NCBI GenBank assembly: GCA_964419255.1
Contig: CAYQOU010000048.1
Coordinates: forward strand, 1 to 31,346
From: CAZPHU01 sp964419255
GTDB taxonomy: Bacteria; Fibrobacterota; Chitinivibrionia; Chitinivibrionales; CAYFVL01
DNA: 31,346 nucleotides
Direction: 5' to 3'
Shown here: one piece after another, positions 1 to 7,605 of the stretch
Layout: every line of letters starts with the position of its first letter
Numbering within the stretch: position 1 is the first letter of the stretch
Made by a program: the position numbers and the translations under genes
The notes under the pieces: generated by a model
Seen by the model: the letters and a program-made list of their open reading frames with translations, nothing else
What the model was told of the DNA's origin: nothing
Databases searched by the model: none

Positions 1-176
1 GTCCAGTAGAAACTCATCCCCGCAACCTGCACCTGCTGGTTACTTTCTGCCCCTACTATATTGTTGCCGTCTACCTGCAATCTCCCGTGAACATCCACAA
101 CCGATTGAGCTTTGGCCAAAAAAATGAACGCACAAATCACTATTGCACATAGCCTTGTGACACATGCCTGTTTCAT
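1..176 (-). CDS. GH5-like secreted endoglucanase, N-terminal fragment (runs off the left edge)
   Basis: The reverse strand from ATG at 174-176 gives 58 residues before the window ends. It begins with a basic start and a hydrophobic signal peptide (MKQACVTRLCAIVICAFIFLAKAQ). The mature start contains HGRLQVDGNNIVGA and then VAGMSFYWT. This pattern, a short beta strand, a valine/glycine-rich turn, then GMS(F/L)(F/Y)W, is how family 5 cellulases of the Cellvibrio/Fibrobacter type open their TIM barrel. By family knowledge it would hydrolyse beta-1,4-glucan outside the cytoplasm. The catalytic glutamates lie beyond the window, so activity cannot be judged. A weak SD (GGGAAG) sits about 8 nt before the ATG. 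The product call rests on a short match and could be another GH5-like glycosidase. Confidence 0.6.
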   Translation of the reverse strand, partial: MKQACVTRLCAIVICAFIFLAKAQSVVDVHGRLQVDGNNIVGAESNQQVQVAGMSFYW

Positions 177-588
177 AAGTAAACTTCCCATCTTCACATA
201 TTTCCCTATTAAGCGTTTAAATTTTCACACCCGCACTTTCCCCGCGGTACCCACACTTTAAGATAATAAGGATCTACCAAAAATGCAACAAAGCAGAAAG
301 GTTCCACTTTGTTACTGTCTCCACAAACAGATATAAAAAGCCATTTTGAGAGAGTCATTGAAAGACAATCAAAAGAATCGTTTATCTTATGCAGCTTTTT
401 TGTTTCCCTTCTTCTGGTCACAGCATCGATTGAGTGGGGCATGAACACAACTTTTTCATCGATTCATCAGCGTGACTTTCATTGACTCGTTGGATAAGTG
501 GTAAATTGTTCACCTGAATTTTTATCCCAATTCTACAGCGGCAAAAAATTAACTTCAGATGCTATACTCCCTAACCGATACACTATTG

Positions 589-594
589 TATAAT
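589..594 (+). promoter_or_regulatory. Candidate -10 element (TATAAT) for the acyltransferase-like gene
   Basis: This is a perfect TATAAT about 107 nt upstream of the start codon. No convincing -35 hexamer is found 16-18 nt further upstream, so it may depend on an activator. Confidence 0.35.
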
Positions 595-616
595 ATAACA
601 AGAGTTATGAATTTGT

Positions 617-669
617 TTACCCGGTAACTGACACAAACCAATGGATCATGCTTTCTCGTGCGGGTAACC
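617..669. promoter_or_regulatory. Operator-like palindrome plus a distal inverted half-site
   Basis: TTACCCGGTAA at 617-627 is a perfect 5-bp dyad around a single central base, about 20 nt downstream of the candidate -10. A related inverted half-site, CGGGTAACC, occurs at 661-669, giving 8 of 9 matches to the reverse complement of 615-623. The placement suits a repressor or a quorum-type regulator controlling the gene at 701, but no regulator gene is adjacent. Confidence 0.3.
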
Positions 670-700
670 TGTTGATTCACCAGCATACGCAAGAAGGGTA

Positions 701-1597
701 ATGATGATTACACAAGAATGTATCAGCCGGCTGTTGGACACAATTCCGAAAGATAAATGGGTTCAGCTAAGCAACATTGTCTCGTCTCTTACTGCTCCCA
801 CGATTGGCTCACCGATCATGTTCCGGTATAGGGGTTTTACGATTCAAGAGTTTAAAAGAAATGATTTGCGGGGAGATGCATTGGAAAAGTTTATCGCATT
901 TACCTACCCCAAGAACATGCCCGGCCGGAAGCAGGAGATTGAACTGGATCGTCAATATTGGCCCTTTACGTCTACTTTTCTTGTTTCCGATTACGATGGC
1001 AAAGTGGTGGGATGCATTCAGTCTGTTACGAAAGAAACCGAGAATAAATTGCCGGTCGAATTTGGCAGGCAGGTGGATGAAACCGGCCACGGAAGAAAAA
1101 TTTCTTTTCCAGTCGGGAGCACTGAGATATACCGATGCAAACGCTCTGATGATCTGAAGGGAACCGAAGCACTTGCTGTGGTGATGATGCTGTTTAAAGC
1201 TATTTATGCAAAGGTTTTGCAGGAAGGCACCAAGAATTCATTCATTTCGTTCAATCCCGGCAATCAGATGCTACGCAACATGTATATTCGTAAACTGGCG
1301 TTCGAAGATTCACGTATCAATCTTCTATACGGAGATAGTGACATGCGATGGGGTTTATTGACAAAGGATTGGATAGAACACGCACACAAACTTGCTACGC
1401 TGAGCAAATCACACTTCTCCATACAGACGTTCTCCCTTTCCGGATTGAAAAAAGAATACTTACAACCTGCATCTCAGATGTGCACAACCGATCAGACTGG
1501 TCAACGAGTACTGTTTGCTCAGGTACAACGGGCGGCCCACACTCGTTTACGAGCAAGTGTGTCGAAAAATCAAACAAACACCTATGAAAATGTTTAA
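701..1597 (+). CDS. GNAT-fold N-acyltransferase / autoinducer-synthase-like protein
   Basis: 298 residues. The middle part (about 50-230) resembles the acyl-homoserine-lactone synthase / N-acyl amino acid synthase branch of the GNAT fold: STFLVSDYDGKVVGCIQ is a beta strand-turn-strand, followed by an alternating region ending in EIYRCKRSDD and a long helix leading to the acyl-carrier binding half. The N-terminal 45 and C-terminal 60 residues are not recognisable. By analogy it may transfer an acyl chain from ACP or CoA to a small amine, but no catalytic residue can be assigned with confidence. AAGGG at 694-698 favours the second ATG (704) over 701. Its end overlaps the methyltransferase gene by 14 bp, so the two are probably made together. 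Confidence 0.45.
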   Translation: MMITQECISRLLDTIPKDKWVQLSNIVSSLTAPTIGSPIMFRYRGFTIQEFKRNDLRGDALEKFIAFTYPKNMPGRKQEIELDRQYWPFTSTFLVSDYDGKVVGCIQSVTKETENKLPVEFGRQVDETGHGRKISFPVGSTEIYRCKRSDDLKGTEALAVVMMLFKAIYAKVLQEGTKNSFISFNPGNQMLRNMYIRKLAFEDSRINLLYGDSDMRWGLLTKDWIEHAHKLATLSKSHFSIQTFSLSGLKKEYLQPASQMCTTDQTGQRVLFAQVQRAAHTRLRASVSKNQTNTYENV

Positions 1598-2216
1598 ATG
1601 CAGTAGTATCAGAGTCGGGTTATATGAATTGTTCATAGACCCGACATTTCGTTCCGCGCGTAAACAGGTGGCCAGAGAGATTTACAAACGAAGACTGACG
1701 CGTATTCTTGACATATGCACCGCATTGGGAACCCTGACCGGTTATATACGAAATCGGGAGTATAAAGCCCATGGTTTGGATATAGATATCACCAAGCTCA
1801 GACGCGGCATTCGGAAAGCCGGTTATCACTCACTCACAGGCGCGGATGCTACAAAGATTCCTTTTAAAGACCGGCTTTTCGATGCCGTAACGTTTACCTA
1901 TGCGCTGCATGACAAAGATCATGATGTCCGCGTAAATATTCTGACAGAAGCCGCACGGGTACTAAAACCGGGGGGAAGAATTATTGCGATTGATTATGCA
2001 CCTCCCTGGGATTTCCGCTCGTTTCTGGGACACTGTTTCAGGTATGTCACCGAAGCCTTTTCCGGGCACTACCGAAACGGCATCACATTCATCAGATCCG
2101 GCGGGATCAGACCTGTTTTTGAAAAACACGGGTTTACTGTTGAGACAGTAGAGAAACACAGCCGTTTTTTCTCTGCAGTCCTTGTCGTAGCGCGTAAAGA
2201 GCAGCAGCAGGGTTAA
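1584..2216 (+). CDS. Class I SAM-dependent methyltransferase (UbiE/Methyltransf_11-like)
   Basis: 210 residues from ATG 1584, which overlaps the preceding gene by 14 bp. An in-frame TTG at 1515 would lengthen it but lies deep inside that gene. Motif I is ILDICTALGTLTG (41-53), a divergent glycine-rich loop. An acidic strand follows (HGLDIDI, 63-69), then GADATKIPFKDRLFDAV (86-102) and VLKPGGRIIAIDY, the usual order in UbiE-type enzymes. It should methylate a small molecule or quinone-like acceptor using S-adenosylmethionine; the substrate is unknown. Coupling to the acyltransferase-like gene suggests that both modify the same product. A terminator starts at the stop codon. There is no clear SD before 1584, which fits translational coupling. 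Confidence 0.75.
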   Translation: MKMFKCSSIRVGLYELFIDPTFRSARKQVAREIYKRRLTRILDICTALGTLTGYIRNREYKAHGLDIDITKLRRGIRKAGYHSLTGADATKIPFKDRLFDAVTFTYALHDKDHDVRVNILTEAARVLKPGGRIIAIDYAPPWDFRSFLGHCFRYVTEAFSGHYRNGITFIRSGGIRPVFEKHGFTVETVEKHSRFFSAVLVVARKEQQQG

Positions 2217-2252
2217 AAAAAAAGGAGAGCCAAACCGGCACCCCTTTTTTTT
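2216..2252. terminator. Bidirectional intrinsic terminator between convergent genes
   Basis: The left arm is 2216-2231 (A8 then GGAGAGCC), the loop is AAACC, and the right arm is 2237-2252 (GGCACCCC then T8), with two mismatches in 16 pairs. T-tracts on either strand allow it to stop the methyltransferase transcript (+) and the outer-membrane protein transcript (-), which ends at 2275. Confidence 0.7.
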
Positions 2253-2274
2253 GCTTTCCGCGTAGTCAAAAAGA

Positions 2275-3831
2275 TCAGAACACAAATGATACACCGGCCC
2301 GCACATCGAGCCCCATCAGCTGAACGTCCCGATAAGGCAGATATTTCTGATCGATATCGAAATCTTCATCCACCTCTTCATTTTTTCTCTCTTCGGAATT
2401 CCACTTGTCCACCTTATAGGTACCGCTCCACTCCGATCCGGAAGTGTTAATACGATAACCAACGTTTCCACTGATACACACTTTTTCATGGACAAATATG
2501 CGAAGCCCGCTAAAGGCGATGGCACCAACGGTTCCTGCCGATACGATATTGCTGGCGGTAGAATTCCTCACGGCTACTCTGTAGTCTGTGAGATGGCTCT
2601 GCAGATGCTGTACATAGTCTATGCTGTAATTGTAAGCACCGAAACTAACGCCTGCTCCCAACGGGATACGTACACGACCGTTTGCGAGCGGAAACTCGTA
2701 TCCGATGCGTAAATCGAAATTGAAAGCATTTATATCATCGGCCCCCATCCAGCTGAATAACAGGCTTGTGGACATGTTTGAATTCTTTATATAAAGAAAC
2801 TCAAGCGCGACATATCCTCCCTGCATTGTTGCCAATTCGTCATACTCATCAAATCTTTGCGCCAAAGCTGTATCTTTTAATGTATCCTGCGCCTCATACC
2901 CATCCCACCATTCCCTGCCGGTCTGGTAGTTTCTGTACGGTATATCAACGGGCTCACCAATTTTTCCGGTCACCTGACCATAGGCATACCCTCCGGTTAT
3001 CCCGATTCGCGTACGTGCCTTTGTCTCCTTGAGCACATCACCACTATTCAGCGGCTCCTCGGCTTTGACCACCTTGGCCCGCGCGTAATTCTGGTGCGTC
3101 TCGGTGATCTTGATCATACCCACCTTCCTCGACTCTTCTCCCAGAAACTGTCCGGTGGATTGGTCAACAATCGCCTCACCCGTCCTCACCACGGCGAAGT
3201 ATTGGCCTTTTTTGATGCCCATGGCTGAGCCCATGTTGACGGTGACCTGCTTTTCATTCACGCTTGCGATCTGAGCCTCCAGCGGATACAGCTCACGAAT
3301 CTTTCCCAAGATTCTGTTTATTGCCGAGGAAACGGCCTTAAAACGCGCATCACTGGATGAGCTTCCCTTGCCGCTTACCTGGACCTGATTAGCTTTTTCG
3401 ATCACCCCCGTCTCAGGATCAATGAAACGTATACTCATCGAAATGTTTGATTTGTAATAGTACTTGCCCTCATCGTTCTGCTCCCGGGCCATGCTGTAGA
3501 GATTGATCGCACCAAGCACAACCACATCACTCCCAGACACATTGCCGACCTTTGTGGCCATCTCTTCATTGACCGCACCGCTGTTTGTCAGCGCCTGCTC
3601 GCCCAGAAGGTTATTCAGCTGAGCCCGTTCCACAACATCAAACCTCCCCAGCTCCGCGATGGCCACCTGAAGCTTATCGGTAAGCCCACTGGCAACATCA
3701 TCCTTATCCATACTGTAGCCGGGCATGGCGGTATTGAAAGAAAACGGTAACACGGCGATTTTGATCTTTTCGGGCGCAGCATAAAGAAACGCAGGTAGCG
3801 CAATACACAAAAACAACAGTCTTCTGAGCAT
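2275..3831 (-). CDS. CsgG/FlgT-domain lipoprotein-like protein fused to an outer-membrane beta-barrel
   Basis: 518 residues from ATG 3831, set by an AAGGAG SD 6 nt upstream; the frame is open further upstream but without a signal peptide. Residues 1-18 form a signal sequence (LRRLLFLCIALPAFLYA). Residues 20-170 look like the CsgG/LpoB family (KIAVLPF, SGLTDKL, GRFDVVERAQLNNLL, GSDVVVLGAI). About 185-270 resembles the FlgT C-terminal SH3-like module (VNMGSAMGIKKGQYF, GMIKITE, ARAKVV, SGDVLKE). About 270-518 is rich in aromatic, alternating strands and ends in SFVF, the typical C-terminal phenylalanine of an outer-membrane barrel. Probable location is the periplasm/outer membrane with a structural or secretion role; exact function unknown. 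A CRP-type site lies upstream. Confidence 0.7.
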   Translation of the reverse strand: MLRRLLFLCIALPAFLYAAPEKIKIAVLPFSFNTAMPGYSMDKDDVASGLTDKLQVAIAELGRFDVVERAQLNNLLGEQALTNSGAVNEEMATKVGNVSGSDVVVLGAINLYSMAREQNDEGKYYYKSNISMSIRFIDPETGVIEKANQVQVSGKGSSSSDARFKAVSSAINRILGKIRELYPLEAQIASVNEKQVTVNMGSAMGIKKGQYFAVVRTGEAIVDQSTGQFLGEESRKVGMIKITETHQNYARAKVVKAEEPLNSGDVLKETKARTRIGITGGYAYGQVTGKIGEPVDIPYRNYQTGREWWDGYEAQDTLKDTALAQRFDEYDELATMQGGYVALEFLYIKNSNMSTSLLFSWMGADDINAFNFDLRIGYEFPLANGRVRIPLGAGVSFGAYNYSIDYVQHLQSHLTDYRVAVRNSTASNIVSAGTVGAIAFSGLRIFVHEKVCISGNVGYRINTSGSEWSGTYKVDKWNSEERKNEEVDEDFDIDQKYLPYRDVQLMGLDVRAGVSFVF

Positions 3832-4107
3832 GATAACTCCTTGGCGAGGTTTTATAAGGCAGATTCTGGATGACCCATAACGATGCAAATATATATAGTT
3901 TCCATCTTTTGGTCTGTGATGAGGATCACAAAGCAGGCGAAGTTTTGCATTTTTAGCAGAAAGTACTTCAATATAGTAAGCTTTTTTGTACAGGAACTGT
4001 GTGATAGATTCCGAACAATTCACCGAGATGCTCATTTTTGCCCAAAACGAGCCCCTTTAGACCGATCCCTGGATTCGACCCACCTTAAACACCTTAGCCC
4101 CTGCGAT
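3832..4107. other. Intergenic leader of the CsgG/FlgT-domain gene
   Basis: This is AT-rich DNA between the SDR gene end and the start of the outer-membrane protein gene, both leftward. It carries a CRP-type site (3915-3930) and a TATATA-rich -10 region (about 3888-3897), described separately. No gene and no clear terminator for the SDR gene are visible. Confidence 0.6.
3915..3930 (-). promoter_or_regulatory. CRP/FNR-superfamily-type binding site, TGTGA-N6-TCACA
   Basis: TGTGA (3915-3919) and TCACA (3926-3930) are separated by six bases, identical to the E. coli CRP core half-sites with the same spacing. The centre is about 38-41 nt upstream of the start point expected from the TATATA/TATATT element at about 3888-3897 on the minus strand. 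That matches the class II activator position overlapping -35. No proper -35 hexamer is present there, consistent with activator dependence. The regulator is not encoded in the window. Confidence 0.5.
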
Positions 4108-4830
4108 TTACCGTCGCTTCATCACCCGATCCACCAGAGCCGGCCATACCCTCCGGCCAAGCTCCAACAGCCGTACCTCTGAGATCAGTATCTCCTCCTT
4201 CCCGGCCTCCATCTTGTGCACCACCAATCTGGCGAAATTGTCGGGAGTCATGCCCCCTTTGATCACCGCCGATTCGGTGGCAACAAGCGGAGGAATCAGC
4301 TCAAAAACCTTCACCGATGTGCCCTCAAGCTGCCAGCGGAGACTTTTGGTGAATGCGTGAAGGGCCGCTTTGGTGGCCGAGTAGACAGGGGCACTCCTGC
4401 TGGGCCAGAGCGCGTAGCCGCTTGATACATTGATAATCGCCGCATCGGGACGATCCATCAGCCCGGGAAGAAATCTTTTGATCAGGTGTAACGGTGCGGC
4501 CAGATTCAGCGCCATCTCGCTATCGGCCGAATCGGGAATACCATCGCGAACGTCGAACTGAACCATACGCCCGGCATTATTGACCAGAATGTCGATACCG
4601 CCGAACATCTTTTCCAGATTCCCGTGCAGATTCTCTATATCCTCCCCCCGAGTGATATCCGCCCGGATACCGATTATGCCCGGATTCCCTCGGGCCACCT
4701 CATCCAACTTCTCCTGACGCCTTCCGCAGATTGCAACACGCGCCTTCTTTGATTGCAGCTCGATGGCAAGCGCCTTCCCTATACCACTGCCCCCACCGGT
4801 TATCAGTACTCTTTTGTCCGCAAAATTCAT
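4108..4830 (-). CDS. Short-chain dehydrogenase/reductase (DltE-like SDR)
   Basis: 240 residues with a complete classical SDR signature: cofactor loop TGGGSGIG (11-18), NNAG (84-87), Ser137 in INVSSGY, and Tyr150-x3-Lys154 (YSATK). The CGRR at 35-38 after the second strand places basic residues where NADP(H)-preferring members have them. It catalyses an NAD(P)-dependent oxidation or reduction; the substrate cannot be read from sequence. The C-terminal half (FELIPPLVATE, SEVRLLELGRR) resembles DltE-type and related SDRs. ATG 4830 follows a strong AAGGAG SD. It is transcribed divergently from tyrA, apparently as a single gene. Confidence 0.85.
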   Translation of the reverse strand: MNFADKRVLITGGGSGIGKALAIELQSKKARVAICGRRQEKLDEVARGNPGIIGIRADITRGEDIENLHGNLEKMFGGIDILVNNAGRMVQFDVRDGIPDSADSEMALNLAAPLHLIKRFLPGLMDRPDAAIINVSSGYALWPSRSAPVYSATKAALHAFTKSLRWQLEGTSVKVFELIPPLVATESAVIKGGMTPDNFARLVVHKMEAGKEEILISEVRLLELGRRVWPALVDRVMKRR

Positions 4831-5129
4831 CGAATTCTCCTTTTTAAATCAACACCTTACCGACACAGCAACATTCATGCCCCGGGCTTGGCAGGTTAGC
4901 ATCCATGAAACAATGTATTTTTATGAGGTTTAATAAATAACCTTAAGAATGAGTATGTCTTTATCGCTATGGGGTACCGAAATCGTGTCATTGTTTTGTT
5001 TTCACAATTTTTTATGACAGGATGATAACCAATCGGTGATGCACGGTACTGAAAATGGAGAGTAGTAACGGTATGCCGGCGAAAACGAAAGTAGTATTTG
5101 AATTATCTGGCAGGGAAAAAGTTTGATCT

Positions 5130-6233
5130 ATGCACATTGAGACGATCACATTATACAGCGTAGGACTTCTGGGCGGATCTTTCGGACTGGGTCTGAAAGC
5201 GACCGGATTTGAGGGCAAAATCATCGGACTGTCTTCCCCTTCGGCAGTGAAGACGGCCAAGAAAATCGGCGCCATCGATGAGGGATACGAATACGACAAA
5301 TTGGAAGAAGTGCTTCAGCACACAGACATGCTGGTCATCTGCTCCCCCATCCTTGCCATTGAGCAATGCCTGAAAAATCTTTCCACCATGAGATGTCCGG
5401 ATGGGCTCATCGTGACGGATGTGGGAAGCACCAAAAGGGAGATCACGCGACTGGCCAGACAGGTGCTGCCCTCCCATGTGCGATTCATCGGCGGGCATCC
5501 CATGGCAGGCTCGGAGAAAAGTGGCCCGACTGCCGCAGACCCCTATCTTTTCCAGAATGCAATATACGTAATCACCCCCCGCTCAGATGAGCCCGATGAG
5601 GTCGAACGGGAATTTGCCGCCTTTGTGGATCACTATTTGGGCAGCCGCCACATCTTTCTGGCACCCGATAAGCACGATTGCATCGCGGCCACCGTCAGCC
5701 ATGTGCCGCATCTTATGGCGGTGGCTCTGGTCAATGTGGCCCGCAAGACAGAGGAGTGCTATCCCGGCACCCTATCCCTTGCGGCGGGGGGGTTTCGTGA
5801 CCTGACCCGCATCGCCTCCTCGCCGTATAGAATGTGGCATGATATACTTCTCACCAATAAATCAGCCGTGGATGAGGTGCTCGACACCTGCATCCGCGAG
5901 CTTGAGCAGATGAAGCAGCAGCTCAAAACCGATTCCCTTCAACAGTCCTTCGACGCGGCCTCCCAGACCCGCTCTGCGATTCCATCCCGAAACAAGGGGT
6001 TTATCTCGCCGCTGCATGAGGTTTTGGTCATGACCAAGGATCAGCCGGGAATCATCGCAGCGATCGCCACCACCATGACCGATCAGAACATCAATATTAA
6101 AGATATCGAGGTGCTGAAGGTGCGCGAGGGAGAGGGGGGTACCATTCGTCTGGGATTCGAATCGGCTCAAACCGCCCTGACCGCCGCGCGACTTCTTCGT
6201 GAACAGGGTTTTTCCGCTCGAGAAAGGATTTGA
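5130..6233 (+). CDS. tyrA: Prephenate dehydrogenase with C-terminal ACT domain
   Basis: 367 residues. It converts prephenate to 4-hydroxyphenylpyruvate with NAD(P)+ in tyrosine synthesis (cytoplasm). The Rossmann loop VGLLGGSFG lies at 11-19. Residues known to matter in TyrA enzymes are present: Ser100 (DVGS), His123 (GGHPMAGSE), His191/His194 (SHVPH) and Arg223 (GGFRDLTR). About residues 297-367 form an ACT domain (EVLVMTKDQPGIIAAIA), the usual site of tyrosine feedback control. ATG 5130 gives a start that fits the family, with a weak SD (AGGGA at 5112-5116). First gene of a rightward operon; its end is 4 nt from the GTG start of the aroA-like gene. No Tyr-codon-rich leader peptide was found upstream. 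Confidence 0.93.
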   Translation: MHIETITLYSVGLLGGSFGLGLKATGFEGKIIGLSSPSAVKTAKKIGAIDEGYEYDKLEEVLQHTDMLVICSPILAIEQCLKNLSTMRCPDGLIVTDVGSTKREITRLARQVLPSHVRFIGGHPMAGSEKSGPTAADPYLFQNAIYVITPRSDEPDEVEREFAAFVDHYLGSRHIFLAPDKHDCIAATVSHVPHLMAVALVNVARKTEECYPGTLSLAAGGFRDLTRIASSPYRMWHDILLTNKSAVDEVLDTCIRELEQMKQQLKTDSLQQSFDAASQTRSAIPSRNKGFISPLHEVLVMTKDQPGIIAAIATTMTDQNINIKDIEVLKVREGEGGTIRLGFESAQTALTAARLLREQGFSARERI

Positions 6234-6240
6234 GTCTGTG
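6223..6240 (+). promoter_or_regulatory. Shine-Dalgarno site deciding the aroA-like GTG start
   Basis: AAAGGA at 6223-6228 lies 9 nt before GTG 6238-6240. The longer frame from GTG 6199 has no SD and would add 13 residues preceding the family's normal N-terminus (LTIKPAKEM). Confidence 0.6.
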
Positions 6241-7590
6241 TTAACTATAAAACCGGCAAAGGAGATGCACGGAAGAGTCGAGCTTCCTCCGAATCCCGAC
6301 TTCTACTTCCTGACACTGGTGCTGGCACTGACCGCCGAGCGCCCGGTGAAAGTGGCGCCGGTGACCGATGCGCCGGTTTTCGATCACTGGGACGAGCGCT
6401 TCGAAGCCGCACTACGTATCGAAAAGCAGCAGGGGCAGCGAATGATCACCCCCCGGCAGCAGGATGGGGCATCGTTTATCAAGCTTCCCTACATGAGCCT
6501 CCCCTACCCGGAACTGGTGGTGTTTATGCTTTTGGGAATGGGTAAGACCGTCGGATTCGACTCCATACCGGATTCCCGGATCGAAAGCTGGCAGAAGCTT
6601 GCGGGAAAGGTGGGCTGCACTATAGAGACCAGTCTGATGAACGATACCACCTGCCTGAGCCTGGCCTCCTTCGATAATCTTATGCCAGGCTCCCGGACGG
6701 TTGTTCCCGATGAAATCCATGCCTTTCTGGGGCTTGCCATAGGCGCCAAAAAGCCGCTCTCCTTTGTGATCGAACATATCTTCTCCAGCCCGCTGCGACA
6801 TATCGCGGGCATTTTCGGCTACGAGCTGACCGCCAGGAGCAATGCTCCTCTCAAGGAGAGCGATCCGCTGGCCCGCCGTATCCGAATGATGCAGGCGAAA
6901 AAGAAGGTCGAAGCGAAACAATCCTTTACGGTGGAGGTACGCTTCGCCGGACTGGATGAGAAGACGGAGACCATCGAAGTGAAGCTTCCCGGGGATGATC
7001 TTCTGGGCGCGACGCTTCTTGTGGCAAAGTCGCTTGTCCAAAAAGGCGGATTGGTGATCGCAAATATGCCGCTGGAGTCGTGGAACTGCGCGACGTTATC
7101 GTATATTCGTAAGATGGGCTGCAAGTGCGGCATCCAGGAGGAGGGACAGTCCTCTTACGGGAAGACCGGGATGGTGCAGCTGCAGCGTTTCAAGATGATC
7201 GGCAGAAAAACCGAATGCACTCCTTTGTTTCATTACCGCCGGTACCTGCCGGCGATGGTGGTTCTGTCGACGTTTGCGACCGGTCAGTCGGTGTTTCGGG
7301 GGCTGGAGGATCTGCGCAACGACACACCCGATCCGATCGAGCAGATGCTGCAGTGCGTACGGCTGATCGGTGGCCGTCACGGGGAGATGCCTGATGGAAT
7401 GGTAATTGACGGGGCAAAGCAGACCGACGGCTTCGATCTGAGTGAAAATCTCCCGGTCTCTTACACAGGCCCCTGTGCCGCTGCGGGCCTTCGCTGCCCG
7501 GGGGAGACCAATATCGAGGATGAAGCGCTTACCACCCGATGGCCATCCTTCGAGGAGTTGCTGAAGAATCTGTGTGAATACCGGACCTGA
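6238..7590 (+). CDS. EPSP-synthase-fold protein with degenerate active site (AroA paralogue)
   Basis: 450 residues from GTG 6238. The framework matches 5-enolpyruvylshikimate-3-phosphate synthase throughout: LTIKPAKEMHGRVELP at the N-terminus, PGDDLLGATLLVAKSLV (251-267), YIRKMGCKCGI (289-299), LPAMVVLSTFATG (337-349), and IEDEALTTRWPSFEELLKNL near the end. Catalytic and substrate residues are missing. The GSKS-x3-R loop is replaced by PNPDFYFL (18-25). The GN-x-GT motif is absent. KES-D-R becomes NDTPDP (361-366), DHR-x-AM becomes PVSYTGP (406-412), and the C-terminal lysine is lost. It is therefore unlikely to make EPSP and may bind a ligand, regulate, or have a new reaction. It sits between tyrA and nadK in one operon, with no sign of frameshift. 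Confidence 0.7.
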   Translation: MLTIKPAKEMHGRVELPPNPDFYFLTLVLALTAERPVKVAPVTDAPVFDHWDERFEAALRIEKQQGQRMITPRQQDGASFIKLPYMSLPYPELVVFMLLGMGKTVGFDSIPDSRIESWQKLAGKVGCTIETSLMNDTTCLSLASFDNLMPGSRTVVPDEIHAFLGLAIGAKKPLSFVIEHIFSSPLRHIAGIFGYELTARSNAPLKESDPLARRIRMMQAKKKVEAKQSFTVEVRFAGLDEKTETIEVKLPGDDLLGATLLVAKSLVQKGGLVIANMPLESWNCATLSYIRKMGCKCGIQEEGQSSYGKTGMVQLQRFKMIGRKTECTPLFHYRRYLPAMVVLSTFATGQSVFRGLEDLRNDTPDPIEQMLQCVRLIGGRHGEMPDGMVIDGAKQTDGFDLSENLPVSYTGPCAAAGLRCPGETNIEDEALTTRWPSFEELLKNLCEYRT

Positions 7591-7605
7591 TCGATACGAG
7601 GATTT

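Larger units (their letters stand above)
177..700. other. 524-bp divergent intergenic region
   Basis: This stretch lies between the leftward cellulase gene and the rightward acyltransferase-like gene and should hold both promoters. It is AT-rich. On the + strand I see a TATAAT at 589-594 and a palindrome at 617-627. A 79-codon open frame on the reverse strand (209-448) has no SD and no recognisable features, and I do not consider it a gene. Confidence 0.6.

Noticed and set aside
209..448. 79-codon open frame on the reverse strand upstream of the cellulase gene
   Set aside because: No SD, no signal or domain, and low-complexity AT-rich composition in a divergent promoter region.
5055..5126. 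23-codon open frame just before tyrA, considered as an attenuator leader peptide
   Set aside because: It has only one aromatic codon, no SD and no visible alternative hairpins, so it does not look like a Tyr/Phe leader.
6199..6237. GTG 6199 as the start of the aroA-like gene
   Set aside because: It lacks an SD, overlaps tyrA by 35 bp, and adds residues before the normal family N-terminus; GTG 6238 has AAAGGA at good spacing.
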